From Ureibacillus sp. FSL W7-1570 (lineage in GTDB: Bacteria > Bacillota > Bacilli > Bacillales_A > Planococcaceae): a stretch of 64,000 nucleotides of DNA. The number at the start of each line of letters is the position of its first letter. Within the stretch, counting starts at the first letter, position 1. The stretch is from positions 372,001 through 436,000 of the forward strand of contig NZ_CP151979.1 in the NCBI RefSeq assembly GCF_038593265.1, in the 5' to 3' direction. The notes beneath the pieces are model-generated. The model made no database searches and was not told the origin of the DNA. It saw nothing but the letters and a program-made list of their open reading frames with translations. Below, piece after piece: positions 10,681 to 19,269 of this stretch. Made by a program: the position numbers and the translations under genes.

Positions 10681-10762
10681 AGATATGTCCTAGTTTATAC
10701 TATTATTAATTATAAGTAATTATGTCTGTTGGACTGACCTTTAAGTTAGAGGGGGGAAAAGG

Positions 10763-11263
10763 ATGAGTAACAAAAAAGTTTCAAGACGTCAATTTCTTAA
10801 CTACACTTTAACTGGTGTTGGTGGATTTATGGCGGCAGGTATTTTAATGCCAATGATTCGTTTTGCAATTGATCCAGCTTTACAAGTAAAAGCTGAAGGT
10901 GATTTCATACTTACTAGCCAAAAAGTAGCTGACTTAACAGACGTACCTGTACGTGTTGACTTCTCTTATGAACAAGTAGACGCTTGGTATAAGTCAGAAG
11001 TTTCCGAAATGGCTTGGGTTTACAAAGAAGGCGACAAAATTATAGCGCTTTCACCAGTTTGTAAACACTTAGGATGTACAGTAAACTGGGAAGGCGGCGA
11101 ACACAAAAACGAATACTTCTGTGCATGTCATGCTGGTCGCTATGAGAAAAATGGTAAAAACATTCCGGGTACACCGCCAACAGGTCCGCTAGATCAGTAT
11201 GAAGTTTCTGAAAAAGACGGTTACTTAATGCTTGGGAAGAAAATACCAAACACATTAGTTTAA
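10763..11263 (+). CDS. qcrA: Menaquinol:cytochrome c reductase iron-sulfur subunit (Rieske)
   Basis: Carries the 2Fe-2S cluster of the bc-type complex that oxidises menaquinol. The 166-aa protein begins with a twin-arginine-like SRRQFLNYTLTGVGG followed by a membrane segment (about residues 15-35), then the extracytoplasmic Rieske fold with ligands in CKHLGC (about 98) and CACHAGRY (about 117), and GTPPTGPL. GAGGGGGGAA precedes the ATG. Codons are more A/T-ended than in ypiF or ypiB, which suggests high expression. First gene of qcrABC. Confidence 0.96.
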   Translation: MSNKKVSRRQFLNYTLTGVGGFMAAGILMPMIRFAIDPALQVKAEGDFILTSQKVADLTDVPVRVDFSYEQVDAWYKSEVSEMAWVYKEGDKIIALSPVCKHLGCTVNWEGGEHKNEYFCACHAGRYEKNGKNIPGTPPTGPLDQYEVSEKDGYLMLGKKIPNTLV

Positions 11264-11285
11264 TTAGTTAGGGGGTACAACACAA

Positions 11286-11960
11286 GTGCTAAATAAATTA
11301 TATGATTGGGTCGATGAACGTTTAGATATCACCCCAATTTGGCGTGATATTGCCGACCACGAAGTGCCAGAGCACGTAAACCCTGCACATCACTTCTCTG
11401 CATTCGTATACTGTTTCGGAGGACTTACATTCTTTATTACAGTCATCCAAATTTTATCTGGTATGTTCTTAACAATGTATTATGTGCCAGATATTGAAAA
11501 CGCTTGGAAATCAGTATACTACTTGCAAAACGAAGTAGCATTTGGTGAGCTTGTGCGCGGTATGCACCACTGGGGAGCATCATTGGTGATCGTCATGATG
11601 TTCTTACATACGCTTCGTGTATTCTTCACAGGTTCTTATAAGAAACCTCGTGAGCTTAACTGGATTGTAGGTGTATTAATTTTCTGTGTAATGTTAGGTC
11701 TTGGATTTACAGGATACCTACTTCCTTGGGACATGAAAGCGTTGTTTGCGACTAAAGTAGGACTTGAAATTGCAGGTTCTGTTCCATTTATTGGTGAATT
11801 AATTAAAATCTTGCTTGCTGGTGACGCTACAATCATCGGTGCCCAAACTTTGACACGTTTCTTTGCGATTCACGTATTCTTCTTGCCTGCTGGTTTATTC
11901 ATCTTGCTTGCAGTGCACTTTATTATGATTCGTCGTCAAGGTATATCAGGACCACTATGA
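11286..11960 (+). CDS. qcrB: Menaquinol:cytochrome c reductase cytochrome b subunit
   Basis: 224-aa b6-type cytochrome that binds two b hemes and the quinol sites in the membrane. It has four hydrophobic helices with the paired histidines in MHHWGASLV, MFLHTLRVFF, FFAIHVFFLP and LAVHFIMIR, plus GYLLPWDMKA. The GTG start follows AGGGGGTAC, 22 bases after qcrA. As in other Firmicutes, the remaining b-cytochrome helices are encoded by qcrC. Confidence 0.95.
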   Translation: MLNKLYDWVDERLDITPIWRDIADHEVPEHVNPAHHFSAFVYCFGGLTFFITVIQILSGMFLTMYYVPDIENAWKSVYYLQNEVAFGELVRGMHHWGASLVIVMMFLHTLRVFFTGSYKKPRELNWIVGVLIFCVMLGLGFTGYLLPWDMKALFATKVGLEIAGSVPFIGELIKILLAGDATIIGAQTLTRFFAIHVFFLPAGLFILLAVHFIMIRRQGISGPL

Positions 11961-12005
11961 TTTGATTTTGTGTTTTGATTCGTTAGTTCAAAAGGAGGGG
12001 ACAAC

Positions 12006-12800
12006 ATGCATCGCGGAAAAGGAATGAAATTTGTCGGCGACTCCCGCATTAAAGCGAATAATAAAATGCCGAACAAGCCGAAAGACTATTCCGAATATCC
12101 TGGAAAAACAGAAGCCTTTTGGCCGGACTTCTTACTAAAAGAATGGATGGTTGGTGCTGTTTTTCTAATCGGATATTTAATTTTAACGGTCGCTCATCCT
12201 TCACCATTAGAGCGTCCGGCTGATCCAACAGATACATCGTACATTCCATTACCAGACTGGTATTTCTTATTCTTATACCAATTATTGAAATATTCATTTG
12301 CTTCTGGTGACTACAACGTTATCGGTGCAATTGTAATTCCAGGATTAGCCATTGGGGCACTATTATTAATGCCTTGGTTGGATAAAGGACCTGAGCGTCG
12401 TCCATCAAAACGACCAATTCCTGTTGCAATTATGTTATTAGTTGTAGCTTCAATGTTCTATTTAACTTGGGAATCTGCGGCTCACCATGACTGGGAAGCT
12501 TCAAAAGCTCAAGGTCAAATCACACCAAAAGATTTAGGTTTAATCCCAGATATTGAAATCGATGAAAATTCTGAAGGATATAAAATCTACCAAACTCAAC
12601 AAACATGTATAGGTTGTCACGGTGGTGATTTAACAGGTGTTGGCACTAACCCTATGCTACTAGGTAACGAATTGACTGCTGATGAAGTTATTGATATCAT
12701 TAAAAACGGTCGTGGTGCAATGCCTGGTGGACAATTCTCTGGTACTGATGAGGAATTAAAAATCTTAGCAGAATTCATTGCAAGTTTGAAAGAAGAATAA
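12006..12800 (+). CDS. qcrC: Menaquinol:cytochrome c reductase cytochrome b/c subunit
   Basis: 264-aa fusion typical of Bacillales: an N-terminal subunit-IV-like part with three membrane helices (about residues 45-160, including PLPDWYFLFLYQLLKY) and a C-terminal cytochrome c domain with the heme motif TCIGCHGG at about residue 198 and an axial-ligand region near AMPGGQF. AAAGGAGGGG precedes the ATG. The heme domain faces outside the membrane and passes electrons to terminal oxidases, such as the ba3 type encoded at 46.8-49.2 kb. Confidence 0.95.
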   Translation: MHRGKGMKFVGDSRIKANNKMPNKPKDYSEYPGKTEAFWPDFLLKEWMVGAVFLIGYLILTVAHPSPLERPADPTDTSYIPLPDWYFLFLYQLLKYSFASGDYNVIGAIVIPGLAIGALLLMPWLDKGPERRPSKRPIPVAIMLLVVASMFYLTWESAAHHDWEASKAQGQITPKDLGLIPDIEIDENSEGYKIYQTQQTCIGCHGGDLTGVGTNPMLLGNELTADEVIDIIKNGRGAMPGGQFSGTDEELKILAEFIASLKEE

Positions 12801-12816
12801 TTTATTTTTTATTGTA

Positions 12817-12845
12817 GGGGCTAGTTTGATACTGGCTCCTTTTTT
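12817..12845 (+). terminator. Terminator of qcrABC
   Basis: GGGGCTAGT pairs with ACTGGCTCC (two G-U wobbles) and is followed by six T residues. Confidence 0.82.
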
Positions 12846-12966
12846 ATGCAATTTGATCAAATACATAAAATTCTGAAAAAGTTCACATTCTACACTCATA
12901 TTTGGTAATATTACTTATGAAAAAATGGAATCCGATATTCCGGTTTTTTGCAAAAGGAGAAACAGA

Positions 12967-13566
12967 ATGAAAAGTTTATTGCCGCAAATGATGTATTTAC
13001 TTCAACACCGATCTATATTAACCATGTTGTTTATCATCAATTTTTTAGGCACCATTTACGGATACATTTGGTATATGCCTCAACTTTCAAGAACAGCCCC
13101 GCAATTTTTGCTTTTTGTGCCAGACAGTCCGACGGCCAGCTTATTTTTCTGTTTTGCCATCATCGGCTGGTTGTTGGGGACAAACTTCAAATTGTTGGAA
13201 GCCCTTGCCCTCATTACATTGGTGAAATACGGTATATGGGCAGTTGTGATGAATATACTAACATTGATGGAGATCGGATCAATTGGATTGGCTGGATGGA
13301 TGCTGGTTTTTTCCCATTTTATGATGGCGGTTGAAGGAATTTTATATATCCCAAAATACCGTTTTACCCTCGGGCATATCATCATCGCTGCAATCTGGAC
13401 TTTACATAATGATGTAATCGACTATGTATACGGTCAGATGCCGACATATAGCAGCTTATATCAATATGCAAATCACATCGGTTATTTCACTTTTTGGTTG
13501 TCCATCCTCTGTATCTGCATTTCCTATTATTCTTTTAAAAAGCGCGATTATTTGCATAAAATATGA
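12967..13566 (+). CDS. ypjA: DUF1405 membrane protein YpjA
   Basis: About 199 aa with six or so hydrophobic stretches, including ILTMLFIINFLGTIYGYIWY near the start and LSILCICISYYS near the end, and a lysine-rich C-terminus. An earlier in-frame ATG at 12925 exists, but AAAGGAG at 12953-12959 supports ATG 12967. It follows qcrC as in B. subtilis, suggesting a respiratory or membrane role, but no function is known. Confidence 0.87.
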   Translation: MKSLLPQMMYLLQHRSILTMLFIINFLGTIYGYIWYMPQLSRTAPQFLLFVPDSPTASLFFCFAIIGWLLGTNFKLLEALALITLVKYGIWAVVMNILTLMEIGSIGLAGWMLVFSHFMMAVEGILYIPKYRFTLGHIIIAAIWTLHNDVIDYVYGQMPTYSSLYQYANHIGYFTFWLSILCICISYYSFKKRDYLHKI

Positions 13567-13621
13567 TAAATATTTAGAATAAATATTAGGAAAATAAGGA
13601 AAGGGGAACTAAGAAACCAGG

Positions 13622-14299
13622 ATGTACATTCTATATTTTGTAATCATTTTATTATTGCCGATTTATGCTCAATTGAAAGTGAAACGCACTTATAATCGTT
13701 ATTCTCAAGTTGCCGCTTCAAAAGGATTGACCGGGGCGCAAGTGGCGCGAATGATTTTGGACAGCCATGGACTATATGATGTCCGCGTTGTTCCAACACA
13801 AGGCATTTTATCCGACCATTACAATCCAATGACGAAAACAGTGGCATTATCGGAAGGGAACTATTACAACGATTCTTTGGCAGCCATTGCTGTTGCGGCC
13901 CATGAATGTGGACACGCTGTGCAACACCAGGAATCCTACTCATTTTTGGTCATGCGTTCAAAACTTGTTCCTGTTGCCAATTTCTCATCCAACTTATCTT
14001 GGATTTTTGTAATGATTGGGATCATTGCGCAAAGTACGAACATGCTTCTATTGGGTATAATCCTGCTTGCTGCCGGCGTCTTGTTCCAGGTGGTGACATT
14101 GCCAGTGGAATTTGATGCTTCCAAGCGGGCAATGAATGAAGTTGTTCAGTTGGGAATCATCAACAATCATGAAGAACCCGGTGCAAGAAAAGTGTTAAGC
14201 GCGGCGGCATTGACATATGTGGCAGCAGCAGCTGTGGCCATCCTTGAATTGTTGCGATTAATTTTGGTGTTTACAAATATGAGTTCTGATGAAGATTAA
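13622..14299 (+). CDS. yugP: Membrane-bound zinc metallopeptidase, YugP family
   Basis: 225-aa membrane protein with an N-terminal helix (about residues 1-15), a cytoplasmic or peripheral region holding the zinc motif HECGHAVQH at about residue 98, and three further hydrophobic segments (FSSNLSWIFVMIGII, LLLGIILLAAGVL and AAAAVAILELLRLI). FDASKRA follows with a conserved Asp. It matches the family annotated as Zn-dependent neutral protease 2/DUF1751-like peptidase in Firmicutes; the substrate is unknown. GAAAGGGGA precedes the ATG. Placement next to ypjA differs from B. subtilis, where yugP is elsewhere. Confidence 0.87.
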   Translation: MYILYFVIILLLPIYAQLKVKRTYNRYSQVAASKGLTGAQVARMILDSHGLYDVRVVPTQGILSDHYNPMTKTVALSEGNYYNDSLAAIAVAAHECGHAVQHQESYSFLVMRSKLVPVANFSSNLSWIFVMIGIIAQSTNMLLLGIILLAAGVLFQVVTLPVEFDASKRAMNEVVQLGIINNHEEPGARKVLSAAALTYVAAAAVAILELLRLILVFTNMSSDED

Positions 14300-14326
14300 T
14301 TTTATGGCGAATCATTGCAAAAAGAG

Positions 14327-14375
14327 GGGCTGTCCGAAAAGTCGATTGAATCGACCTTCGGCTCAGCCCTTTTTT
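14327..14375 (+). terminator. Terminator at the left end of IS copy A
   Basis: GGGCTG pairs with CAGCCC (14364-14369) around nested stems CCGAA/TTCGG and GTCGAT/ATCGAC, followed by six T residues. It would stop read-through from the yugP side into the transposase and also end yugP transcripts. Confidence 0.75.
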
Positions 14376-14457
14376 CTGTTTTTAGGGTACAAAAAAATCG
14401 TCCTTTTTTATAGAATGAAATTGACCAAAAAACATTCTAAAGAAAGGACGATTTTTT

Positions 14458-16227
14458 ATGAATAATCAAATGACTATTCAAGAAAATTATAACACGCAAT
14501 TAGAAATGACTCTAGAGGGTATTCAAAAAATAGAGGTTCAAAAGAATAAGAAACGCAAAAAACTAGTTTTCCAACCTTATTGCAATCGTCAAGTCATGAG
14601 CATTTTAGATATCGAAATGTATATTCCTGAAAATCATGTCGCCCGTTTAGTGGATGAAATGGTGGAATCGATTCCGGATGAAGTGTTGTATACTCATTAT
14701 GTTGGTGGGGGTCGTGCACCCTATCACCCTAAAATGTTATTGAAAGTGATTTTATATGCGTACACTCAAAACGTTTATTCAAGTCGGAAAATGGCGCAAA
14801 TGGTGAAAGAAAATCTTCCGATGATGTGGTTGGCGGGATTGCAAACCCCTGACCATCGCACAATAAATGATTTTCGTAGTGTTCGTATGTCAAACATGAT
14901 GGATTCTGTATTTGAACAATTTGTCCTTCAACTAGTAGAACAAGGATTTATCGACCTCGACCATATTTTTGTGGATGGTACGAAAATAGAAGCGAATGCC
15001 AACAAATATACGTTTGTATGGCGAAAATCCGTAGAAAAATATGATCAGAAACTACGAGCCAAAATTCAATCGTTTCTACAAGAAGCGCACCAAATCGCCT
15101 TGGAGGAATTAAAAGAAGAACAATTAGAAGAAGAATTAGAAAAATCATCGGCACAACTTTCTGAGAGAATAGAAGCTTTGGAAAAAGATTATAAACAGGA
15201 AGAAGACAAAGAAAGAAAAAAAGAACTTCGCTCTAAAAAATCCCAACTCACCAAACAACTGAAAACGATTCAAACGGATTATCTTCCACGATTACGAAAA
15301 TACAAAGTACAAAAACAGATTCTAGGTGAACGAAATAGCTACTCGAAAACCGACCATGAGGCCACTTTTATGCGAATGAAAGAGGACCATATGAAAAACG
15401 GCCAACTCAAGGCGGGTTATAATGTTCAACTCGCCACACAACATCAATTTATCGTGGGATTTGAAATTTATCAAAATCCAGGAGATACTCGCTGTTTCCA
15501 ACCATTTATGGAAAAGTTATTGGAATCGATACCGAAGGAAAAGAAACTCAAGTATGTCATTGCCGATGCAGGATATGCGAGTGAAGAAAACTATTTATAT
15601 GCGATTGGCGAAGAAAAAGAACCTCGTTTTGAATTATTAGCCCCATACCAAACCTATTTGAAGGAACAAAGTAAAAAGTTTAAAAAGGATTTATCAAAAG
15701 TACAAAACTGGAAATACATCGAAGAAGACGATTGCTTTATCTGTCCGAACAATCGGAAAGTCGTATTCAAGTATTATCAAAAAAGAAAAAATGCATCTGG
15801 ATACATACAAGATTTGAAAGTGTACGAGTGTGAAGATTGTACGGATTGCCCGTTGAAGAATGGGTGTACGAAAGCCAAAGGAAATCGTCGAGTATATTGG
15901 AACACGATTTATGAAGAAATGAAAGCGAAAGCCAAAGCAGCTCTTGGTGACGAACAAAAGGCAGCTCTTTATGCGAAGCGTAAAGTGGATGTCGAAAGTG
16001 TGTTCGGGAACATCAAGGGCAATTTGCGTTTCACTCGATTTCTGTTACGGGGGCTTCATAAAGTCCGAACAGAATTCGGGATTGTGGCAATGGCCCACAA
16101 CATACTGAAATGGGCCGCAAATTCCCAAACCAATTTCAAAAATAAGGAAACAGAGCGAATGGAAAAACTCATTGTTTTCTCCATTCGCTCTGTTTTTATG
16201 GACTTTTTAGACAAGCCCTTTTTTTAG
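14458..16227 (+). CDS. IS1182-family transposase
   Basis: 589-aa DDE transposase. An N-terminal DUF772-type domain (about residues 60-140: HVARLVDEMVESIPDE, YHPKMLLKVILYAYTQ) is followed by the catalytic domain with FVDGTKIEANANKYTF (about 172), a charged coiled-coil insertion (about 215-275), VIADAGYASEENY (about 368) and a C-terminal ECEDCTDCPLKNGC zinc-ribbon-like cluster before KVDVESVFGNIKGN with the final Glu. The frame is intact and starts behind AAAGAAAGGACG. Its last codons run through the right inverted repeat, and the G of the TAG stop is also the first base of the adjacent intron. It is about as long as copy B and clearly homologous. Confidence 0.93.
   Translation: MNNQMTIQENYNTQLEMTLEGIQKIEVQKNKKRKKLVFQPYCNRQVMSILDIEMYIPENHVARLVDEMVESIPDEVLYTHYVGGGRAPYHPKMLLKVILYAYTQNVYSSRKMAQMVKENLPMMWLAGLQTPDHRTINDFRSVRMSNMMDSVFEQFVLQLVEQGFIDLDHIFVDGTKIEANANKYTFVWRKSVEKYDQKLRAKIQSFLQEAHQIALEELKEEQLEEELEKSSAQLSERIEALEKDYKQEEDKERKKELRSKKSQLTKQLKTIQTDYLPRLRKYKVQKQILGERNSYSKTDHEATFMRMKEDHMKNGQLKAGYNVQLATQHQFIVGFEIYQNPGDTRCFQPFMEKLLESIPKEKKLKYVIADAGYASEENYLYAIGEEKEPRFELLAPYQTYLKEQSKKFKKDLSKVQNWKYIEEDDCFICPNNRKVVFKYYQKRKNASGYIQDLKVYECEDCTDCPLKNGCTKAKGNRRVYWNTIYEEMKAKAKAALGDEQKAALYAKRKVDVESVFGNIKGNLRFTRFLLRGLHKVRTEFGIVAMAHNILKWAANSQTNFKNKETERMEKLIVFSIRSVFMDFLDKPFF
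16151..16198 (+). terminator. Terminator embedded in the 3' end of transposase A
   Basis: CAGAGCGAATGGA (16151-16163) pairs perfectly with TCCATTCGCTCTG (16180-16192) and is followed by TTTTT. It lies inside the coding frame, about 30 bases before the stop. Confidence 0.75.
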
Positions 16228-16866
16228 TGCGCCTGGCATGGGTGTAATCTATAGGGTGTAAGTCCCGAACTGTGAAGGCAGAAGTAACAGTTAGCTTAAC
16301 GCAAGGGTGTCCGTGGTGACGCGGAATCTGAAGGAAGCGAGCGGCAAACTTCCGGTCTGAGGAACACGAACTTCATATAAGGCTAGGTATCATTGGATGA
16401 GTTTGCTAAACAAAACAAAGTCCTTTCTGCCAAAGGTGGTACAGAGTAAATGAAGCAGATAGATGGAAGGAAAGATTACATTCTTACCCGGGGAGGTCTG
16501 GCGGATATGTGAAGTACGCTTCATAACCTACTTAGTGATAAGTAGCTGAACCGTCAGAAGTCAGCAGAGGTCATAGTATTAGTTGGTTTAGAACTACTAA
16601 GAAGGACCGAACAATTAAGAGAGAATAGCCCTTGGCATTCAGTGAGTCATGATGAACACAGAAAACGTAGTACCTCACTTGAGGAAGGAAGCGGTGAATC
16701 CCGTGGGAGACCTCTTGGAGGGTGGAGTGACCACTGGCATAAAGAGAACAGCTATTCACGGAAGTTATAAAGACTTGCGTCAATCATCTTAATTGAACCG
16801 CCGTATACGGAACCGTACGTACGGTGGTGTGAGAGGACGGGAGTTAATCGCTCCCTCCTACTCGAT
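16227..16866 (+). ncRNA. Group IIC intron, ORF-less
   Basis: The 5' end GTGCGCC and the following domain I sequence (GTAAGTCCCGAACTGTGAAG, CGCAAGGGTGTCCGTGG) closely resemble the Oceanobacillus/Bacillus group IIC introns as remembered. Domain V lies at about 16797-16829: ACCGCCGTA pairs with TACGGTGGT, with inner stem TACG/CGTA, GAAC tetraloop, two-base CG bulge and a CGC catalytic triad typical of class C. Domain VI (16831-16866) has GGGAG/CTCCC with a bulged A (16860) as branch point, ending in AT at about 16866. Length is about 640 bases; the reverse transcriptase/maturase normally in domain IV is missing. A 47-codon frame at 16649-16792 in domain IV may be a remnant or chance. Splicing would need a maturase supplied from elsewhere. 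Confidence 0.9.
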
Positions 16867-17011
16867 TATATTTGTTCGCACCGGTTCCATTGGGCTGCTC
16901 AATAAAAAGTGAAACTTGTAATAATAATTTCAAATGATCCCGGAATATGTTAATAACCCTTCCTATTAATTAATAAGATATAGCAAATCCGGATAAATGG
17001 GGAGGGATCGC
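16867..17011. other. Intron 3' flank and leader of the 69-aa gene
   Basis: AT-rich sequence between the intron end and the next start. It contains the ribosome site GGGGAGGG at 16999-17006. I see no clear promoter or stem. Confidence 0.4.
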
Positions 17012-17221
17012 ATGAAAATCGATTATCCTAAAATGTTGTTATTCGGTTTGCTCACTTTTGTGATTCTTTTGATTCTTGCCATCTACTCATTTAAATTATC
17101 CTTGCATTTTATCGTAAATGATGAAGAAGATGTTTATGATGGATTCAGAATTTCAGAAATTGAAGATTCGGATTCAGTGAATGGGGAGAATAATGCAATC
17201 GAAATGGAGGAGAATCATTAA
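17012..17221 (+). CDS. Small single-pass membrane protein of unknown function
   Basis: 69 aa: a short basic N-terminus (MKIDYPKM), one hydrophobic helix at about residues 8-28 (LLFGLLTFVILLILAIYSF), then an acidic tail rich in Asp, Glu and Asn. GGGGAGGG at 16999-17006 supports ATG 17012 over an in-frame ATG at 16997. The charge pattern predicts the acidic tail outside the cell. I do not recognise a family. The gene lies between the mobile patch and the convergent YitT gene. Confidence 0.65.
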   Translation: MKIDYPKMLLFGLLTFVILLILAIYSFKLSLHFIVNDEEDVYDGFRISEIEDSDSVNGENNAIEMEENH

Positions 17222-17242
17222 AATAGATTGTTTAAAATTCAA

Positions 17243-17272
17243 AGGCTGTCTGAATGTTCTTCCAGACAGCCC
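17243..17272 (-). terminator. Hairpin between convergent genes
   Basis: GGCTGTCTG (17244-17252) and CAGACAGCC (17263-17271) form a perfect stem. A broken T-run lies on the minus-strand side, so it more likely ends the YitT transcript; both directions are possible. Confidence 0.55.
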
Positions 17273-17344
17273 GCCGGCTCAAAGAAAGAATGATCCGATT
17301 TTCGTTCATTCCGTTATTTAAATGGAAAGGAATTTTCCTCTTGA

Positions 17345-18193
17345 TTATTCTTCAATCCGGAAACCTTCGCCGGTGACGTCTTTCACATCGATGATCGATA
17401 CGAAAGCTTTTGGGTCGATTTTTCGGATGATGGATTTTAATTGAACGATTTCATTTCTGCCTACAATGCAGTATAAAACATCTTTATGTTGTTTTGTATA
17501 ATAGCCGTAAGCATGAAACACGGTGATGCCCCGACCCATTTTTTCCGAAACGGTTCTTGCGATCTCTTCAGGCTCGTTTGAAATAATGAATGCCCCTTTC
17601 GCCGCATATGCGCCTTCCTGCACGACATCAATCACTCTGGCTCCGACGAATACAGCCACCAGCGTATACATCATCGTAATGGAACTTAAAAAAGTGAGCC
17701 ATGAGGCGATAAGTACAAATGTATCGAACAGGAACATCGTTTTTCCCATGCTCCAGCCAACATATTTGTGGGCAAGACGGGCAATGATATCGACTCCTCC
17801 GGTAGTACCGCCACATCGGAAAATGATTCCCAAACCGACGCCGACGAATACCCCCGCAAATAATGAAGCAAGCAATAAATCATTCTTCAAATCCAGCGGA
17901 AACTGGTATGCTTGAAATATTTTCAAGAATACCGATACGCTCAAAATCCCTAAAATTGAGTAGAAAAACTCTTTACGTCCAAGCAATTTCCAACCTAAAA
18001 TAAATATTGGAATATTCAATACAATATTTGTAATGGCTGGATCTAAGTTGAATGTAAAGTATAAAATTAAGGAAATTCCACTAAATCCGCCTTCTCCCAA
18101 CTTGTTGAGCATATTGAAATGAACAAATCCGAAACTGTATATCGCTGTTCCGATAATAATTCCAATGATTTGCTGTATTTTTATATCCTTCAA
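17345..18193 (-). CDS. YitT family membrane protein (DUF161/DUF2179)
   Basis: 282 aa. The N-terminal part (about residues 1-185) is a YitT/DUF161 membrane domain with five to six helices, including the conserved GEGGFSGISLIL and RCGGTTGGVDIIAR. The C-terminal soluble DUF2179 domain (about 195-280) includes GRGITVFHAYGYYTK. The start is TTG at 18193, set by AGGAGG eight bases upstream. Its location next to dapB recalls B. subtilis ypjC, which belongs to the same family, but it is reversed here. Transport of an unidentified solute is suggested for the family; no substrate can be assigned. Confidence 0.87.
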   Translation of the reverse strand: MKDIKIQQIIGIIIGTAIYSFGFVHFNMLNKLGEGGFSGISLILYFTFNLDPAITNIVLNIPIFILGWKLLGRKEFFYSILGILSVSVFLKIFQAYQFPLDLKNDLLLASLFAGVFVGVGLGIIFRCGGTTGGVDIIARLAHKYVGWSMGKTMFLFDTFVLIASWLTFLSSITMMYTLVAVFVGARVIDVVQEGAYAAKGAFIISNEPEEIARTVSEKMGRGITVFHAYGYYTKQHKDVLYCIVGRNEIVQLKSIIRKIDPKAFVSIIDVKDVTGEGFRIEE

Positions 18194-18241
18194 AATACGA
18201 CCTCCTTATTCCAAGGACAATTAGGCTAGATTGCATGTTTT

Positions 18242-18270
18242 ATTATGTTTTATTTTTCTGCTTTTGACAA
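18242..18270 (-). promoter_or_regulatory. Candidate promoter of the YitT gene
   Basis: On the minus strand TTGTCA (18270-18265), a 17-base spacer and CATAAT (18247-18242) lie about 50 bases before the TTG start. Confidence 0.55.
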
Positions 18271-18458
18271 CTCCTTCCCTTTTCATTACGATGGTTAAAA
18301 GGGAATTTTGAACCAAAGTTTGATAAATGGTAAAGATTTTGCCCAATTTGTCGAACGGGTTGGTTGCATTTTAATTAGTATGATTTCCAATTGAAATACA
18401 ATGTACATTCATATGAGAAAATGGAATAAACATGGATGAAACGAAAGGACGAATCACA

Positions 18459-19256
18459 ATGACAATAAGAGTAGCAATTGCAGGATGCAGAGGAAAAATG
18501 GGAAAAGAAGCCGTTAAAACCGTTGTAGGTCAAGAGGGAATAGAGCTGGTGGCGGCGCTTGACTACAAACATGTCGGGGAAAGCCTCGCGGAACTTGAGA
18601 TGTTTCCAGCTGATTTAGATGTTCCGATTTATTTGGACTTATCCCAATTAATAGAAGAAACAAAACCGGATGTATTAATTGACTTAACAAGTCCTCATGC
18701 TGTATATGATCATGTCAAGGTTTCCCTTTTGCACCAGGTTCGCCCGGTTGTCGGAACCACAGGCTTTACGGATGAACAATTGGAAGAATTGACGCAGCTT
18801 GCACAAGAGCAAAAAACGGGTTGCATCATCGCACCGAATTTTGCCATTGGTGCGGTGTTAATGATGAAATTTGCAAAAGAGGCTGCAAAATATTTGCCAA
18901 ATGTGGAAATCATTGAATTGCATCATGACCGCAAACTGGATGCCCCATCCGGTACGGCAAAGAAAACGGCACAAATGATTGCGGAAGTCCGGGAAGAACG
19001 GAAACAGGGACATCCATTGGAAGAAGAAACAATGGCTGGTGCGAGAGGAGCGGATTTTGAAGGGATGCGCATCCACTCCGTCCGTCTTCCGGGATTGGTG
19101 GCCCACCAAGAAGTCATTTTTGGCGGAAACGGACAATTGTTGACGATTCGCCATGACTCCTTCAACCGGGAATCATTTATGGATGGCATTGTCTACTGTG
19201 TCAAAAAAGTAATGGAACTGGAACAATTGGTTTATGGTATGGAAAATATTCTATAA
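18459..19256 (+). CDS. dapB: 4-hydroxy-tetrahydrodipicolinate reductase
   Basis: NAD(P)H-dependent reduction in the lysine/diaminopimelate pathway. The 265-aa protein shows [13 protein letters not shown] (nucleotide binding, about residues 6-18), [26 protein letters not shown] and the substrate motif [13 protein letters not shown] at about 155. GAAAGGA at 18443-18449 supports ATG 18459 over the in-frame ATG at 18432. It leads a dapB-mgsA-bshA-cca-birA cluster as in B. subtilis; ypjD, which precedes dapB there, is not present. Confidence 0.95.
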   Translation: MTIRVAIAGCRGKMGKEAVKTVVGQEGIELVAALDYKHVGESLAELEMFPADLDVPIYLDLSQLIEETKPDVLIDLTSPHAVYDHVKVSLLHQVRPVVGTTGFTDEQLEELTQLAQEQKTGCIIAPNFAIGAVLMMKFAKEAAKYLPNVEIIELHHDRKLDAPSGTAKKTAQMIAEVREERKQGHPLEEETMAGARGADFEGMRIHSVRLPGLVAHQEVIFGGNGQLLTIRHDSFNRESFMDGIVYCVKKVMELEQLVYGMENIL

Positions 19257-19269
19257 AAAGAATGGATGA

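Larger units (their letters stand above)
14320..16226 (+). mobile_element. IS1182-family insertion sequence (copy A)
   Basis: The ends carry imperfect inverted repeats: GAGGGGCTGTCCGAAAAGTC on the left (14324-14343) and GACTTTTTAGACAAGCCC on the right (16201-16218), each next to an A- or T-run. One transposase gene fills the element. No convincing target duplication is seen, partly because the right end abuts a group II intron. Boundaries are accurate to a few bases only. Confidence 0.82.

Noticed and set aside
16571-16783. Minus-strand open frame of about 70 codons
   Set aside because: It falls inside the group II intron ribozyme and shows no independent support.
14320-16866. Defence island or prophage fragment
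   Set aside because: Only one transposase and one intron are present; no integrase, restriction, toxin-antitoxin or phage structural genes are seen.
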